Assembly (NCBI GenBank): GCA_017539025.1
Contig: JAFYHT010000070.1
Span: 1-64,000 of the forward strand
Direction: 5' to 3'
Length of the DNA: 64,000 bases
From: Erysipelotrichaceae bacterium
GTDB lineage: Bacteria; Bacillota_I; Bacilli_A; Erysipelotrichales; Erysipelotrichaceae
Shown piece after piece: positions 62,685 to 64,000 of the stretch. The position numbers and the translations under genes are program-made. Every line of letters starts with the position of its first letter. Within the stretch, counting starts at the first letter, position 1. A model generated the notes under the pieces. The model ran no database searches, was not told the DNA's origin, and saw only the letters and a list, made by a program, of their open reading frames with translations.

Positions 62685-62751
62685 TATTGTCTCCTTTTTT
62701 TACGTCTTTATTATAACTAATAGGTTCCTGTTTCTTATATGTGAATGTGTG

Positions 62752-63660
62752 TCAGCTGTTGCAGGATCTTAAGAAAGCATCGACGAGTTCTTCGTAGCGC
62801 ACAGGATCGGAAACGATCGACATGGCATGGTCTGCTCCTTGAAAGAGATTGAGTTTCGAGAGCGGATTCAGACATCGATCATACATGACTTTTGAGTGAT
62901 CGCAGAGTATCAGCGTATCATCTGTTCCGTGCATGAAACAGATCGGAACATCGCTTTGTGATACCGCCTTGATCGGGCTGGTCTGCGTGATGTGGTAATC
63001 GTATTGGATACTTGCCAGGATCTTCATGAAAGGGATGACCAGGACCGGCGGGATATGAAGGTTCTTCACGATGTATTCATTGAACAGACGCGTTGAATCG
63101 CTGAACGGACAATCGGCAATGATCAGATCAGGTTTTTCATATTGCGTGACCAGCAAGGCGGTAGCTGCACCCATGGATTCCCCATGCAAGGCAAGGAAAC
63201 AGTCTTTGAATGTTTCTCTGGTGAATCGGATGATCCTTGCCAGATCTCTGGATTCCTTTTCTCCCAGTGTGCAGTAATCGCCATCCGATCTTCCGAAGTA
63301 TCTCTCGTCATAGATCACGACATTGTATCCTCTCTGATAAAAGAGGTAGGCATACTTGAGAGCCGAATATCTGTTGGCTGTATGACCATGACAGATGATG
63401 GCTGCTTTGTTTTCTGTTGCGCCGGGATTTGTGATGATCTCACCGCGTATGATCGCATCATCGCATTTGAGTTCAAAGTCTTTTCTGTTCCATTGATTCT
63501 CATATGCATCAACAGCTTTTCCAAAGCCGTTGTCGATCTCCTGCTGGCGCATCAGTTCATAGCTGTGCCTTACCGGTTTTACGATCAGCATCAGACACTT
63601 TTCTGCGATGTAGTATTCGACACCGAAAAGGATGATGAAGACTATGATCAGAAAGATCAT
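62752..63660 (-). CDS. Membrane-anchored alpha/beta hydrolase (YqkD/FrsA-like)
   Basis: The 302-residue product has an N-terminal membrane helix (FLIIVFIILFGVEYYI) and a hydrolase domain with CHGHTANR (oxyanion), YDERYFGRSDG, nucleophile elbow HGESMGA, acidic residue in HGTDDTLI and His in GADHAMS, as in YqkD-like serine hydrolases. The active site faces outward if the anchor is type II. It overlaps the MFS gene by four bases. Confidence 0.85.
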   Translation of the reverse strand: MIFLIIVFIILFGVEYYIAEKCLMLIVKPVRHSYELMRQQEIDNGFGKAVDAYENQWNRKDFELKCDDAIIRGEIITNPGATENKAAIICHGHTANRYSALKYAYLFYQRGYNVVIYDERYFGRSDGDYCTLGEKESRDLARIIRFTRETFKDCFLALHGESMGAATALLVTQYEKPDLIIADCPFSDSTRLFNEYIVKNLHIPPVLVIPFMKILASIQYDYHITQTSPIKAVSQSDVPICFMHGTDDTLILCDHSKVMYDRCLNPLSKLNLFQGADHAMSIVSDPVRYEELVDAFLRSCNS

Positions 63661-64000
63661 CGATCGCTTCTCCTCTTGTTTCTATGTCCTGCCGCAAAAA
63701 AGAGCGGGATGAATGTTGCCAGGATCAGAAGGGTTGATACCAGGAACAGCACATGGGTCGGAAGATATGCGACCAGGCCGTTGGCATCGAGGATCTCACC
63801 GTTGTTTTTGATGATCGGGTTGGCGATGAACGGAGATACGATCCATGGGATCAGAACGAAGAAGATGATCCTGAAGCCTTCAAACTGTCCCTTGGCTTCT
63901 TCCGGGAAGAGTTGTTTCATCCAGACGGATGTCACCTGCATGAACATGATGTATCCGCAGCCAAAGAAGAACAGTCCGATCAATAATGGCCAGTTAAGGA
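63657..64000 (-). CDS. MFS transporter, C-terminal part (runs off the window)
   Basis: The frame is open to the window edge at 64000 and gives 114 residues with three hydrophobic segments (LLIGLFFFGCGYIMFMQVTS, IIFFVLIPWIVSPFIA, VLFLVSTLLILATFIPLFFAA), like the last part of a GPH-type or other MFS permease. It is coupled to the hydrolase gene, which overlaps its stop. The substrate cannot be judged. Confidence 0.72.
   Translation of the reverse strand, partial: LNWPLLIGLFFFGCGYIMFMQVTSVWMKQLFPEEAKGQFEGFRIIFFVLIPWIVSPFIANPIIKNNGEILDANGLVAYLPTHVLFLVSTLLILATFIPLFFAAGHRNKRRSDR

Overview
The window looks like chromosome of a low-to-moderate GC Bacillota, most likely a gut or host-associated fermentative anaerobe. 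Supporting signs are strong AGGAGG-type ribosome sites, many PTS and glycosidase genes, an IreB homologue, an EFR1-type ferredoxin protein and a complete AmmeMemoRadiSam set. Placement near Erysipelotrichales is only an impression from gene content. I see no rRNA, tRNA, CRISPR array, prophage or replication origin. Apart from broken genes, no stretch over 300 bases lacks a gene.

Layout. 0-9 kb: mixed chromosomal genes (zinc-ribbon protein, YhcG-type nuclease, frameshifted DUF4234 protein, CPBP protease, IreB, two flavodoxin-like reductases, a methyltransferase remnant, glycerophosphodiesterase, nucleoside hydrolase plus YjjG-like nucleotidase). 9-15.7 kb: a sugar catabolic cluster (RpiR regulator, two esterases, PTS EIIBC, GH1 phospho-glycosidase, Gfo/Idh oxidoreductase) with two copies of a candidate operator. 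15.8-20.9 kb: hypothetical protein, ferredoxin, gamma-glutamylcyclotransferase, and two tandem beta-CASP-like metallo-hydrolases. 21-33 kb: an accessory zone holding an AlbA-type gene broken by an amber codon, an ATPase, a GH35-like glycosidase operon, a truncated AraC gene, two domain-fusion proteins, and an AbiE-like toxin-antitoxin locus whose toxin gene carries a stop codon and an IS605-type element (tnpA, tnpB, omega-RNA).

33-38 kb: a flotillin-like gene under a yybP-ykoY-like (manganese) riboswitch, a PHP phosphatase, a sensory-rhodopsin-transducer family protein, a CDF exporter with a manganese-type metal site, glutathione peroxidase and an OhrR-like regulator. This suggests linked handling of manganese and peroxide. 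38-41 kb: two tandem TIR-transmembrane-LRR proteins, the second with a degenerate TIR and a C-terminal beta-helix-like tail. 43-50 kb: a GC-richer block with GntR regulator, lipoprotein, mannose-family PTS (IIC, IID, IIB), gamma-glutamyltransferase and a two-gene chromate-type transporter.

50-64 kb: esterase, CPBP protease, two Rpn/PD-(D/E)XK nuclease genes sharing an almost identical upstream hairpin, a GPH sugar transporter with phosphodiester glycosidase, the MEMO1-AMMECR1 fusion with its radical SAM partner, an MscS channel, a MazG-like pyrophosphohydrolase, a ROK protein and, at the edge, an MFS transporter. The best candidates for undescribed biology are the TIR-TM-LRR pair, the riboswitch-controlled flotillin, the AmmeMemoRadiSam operon and the shared Rpn hairpin.
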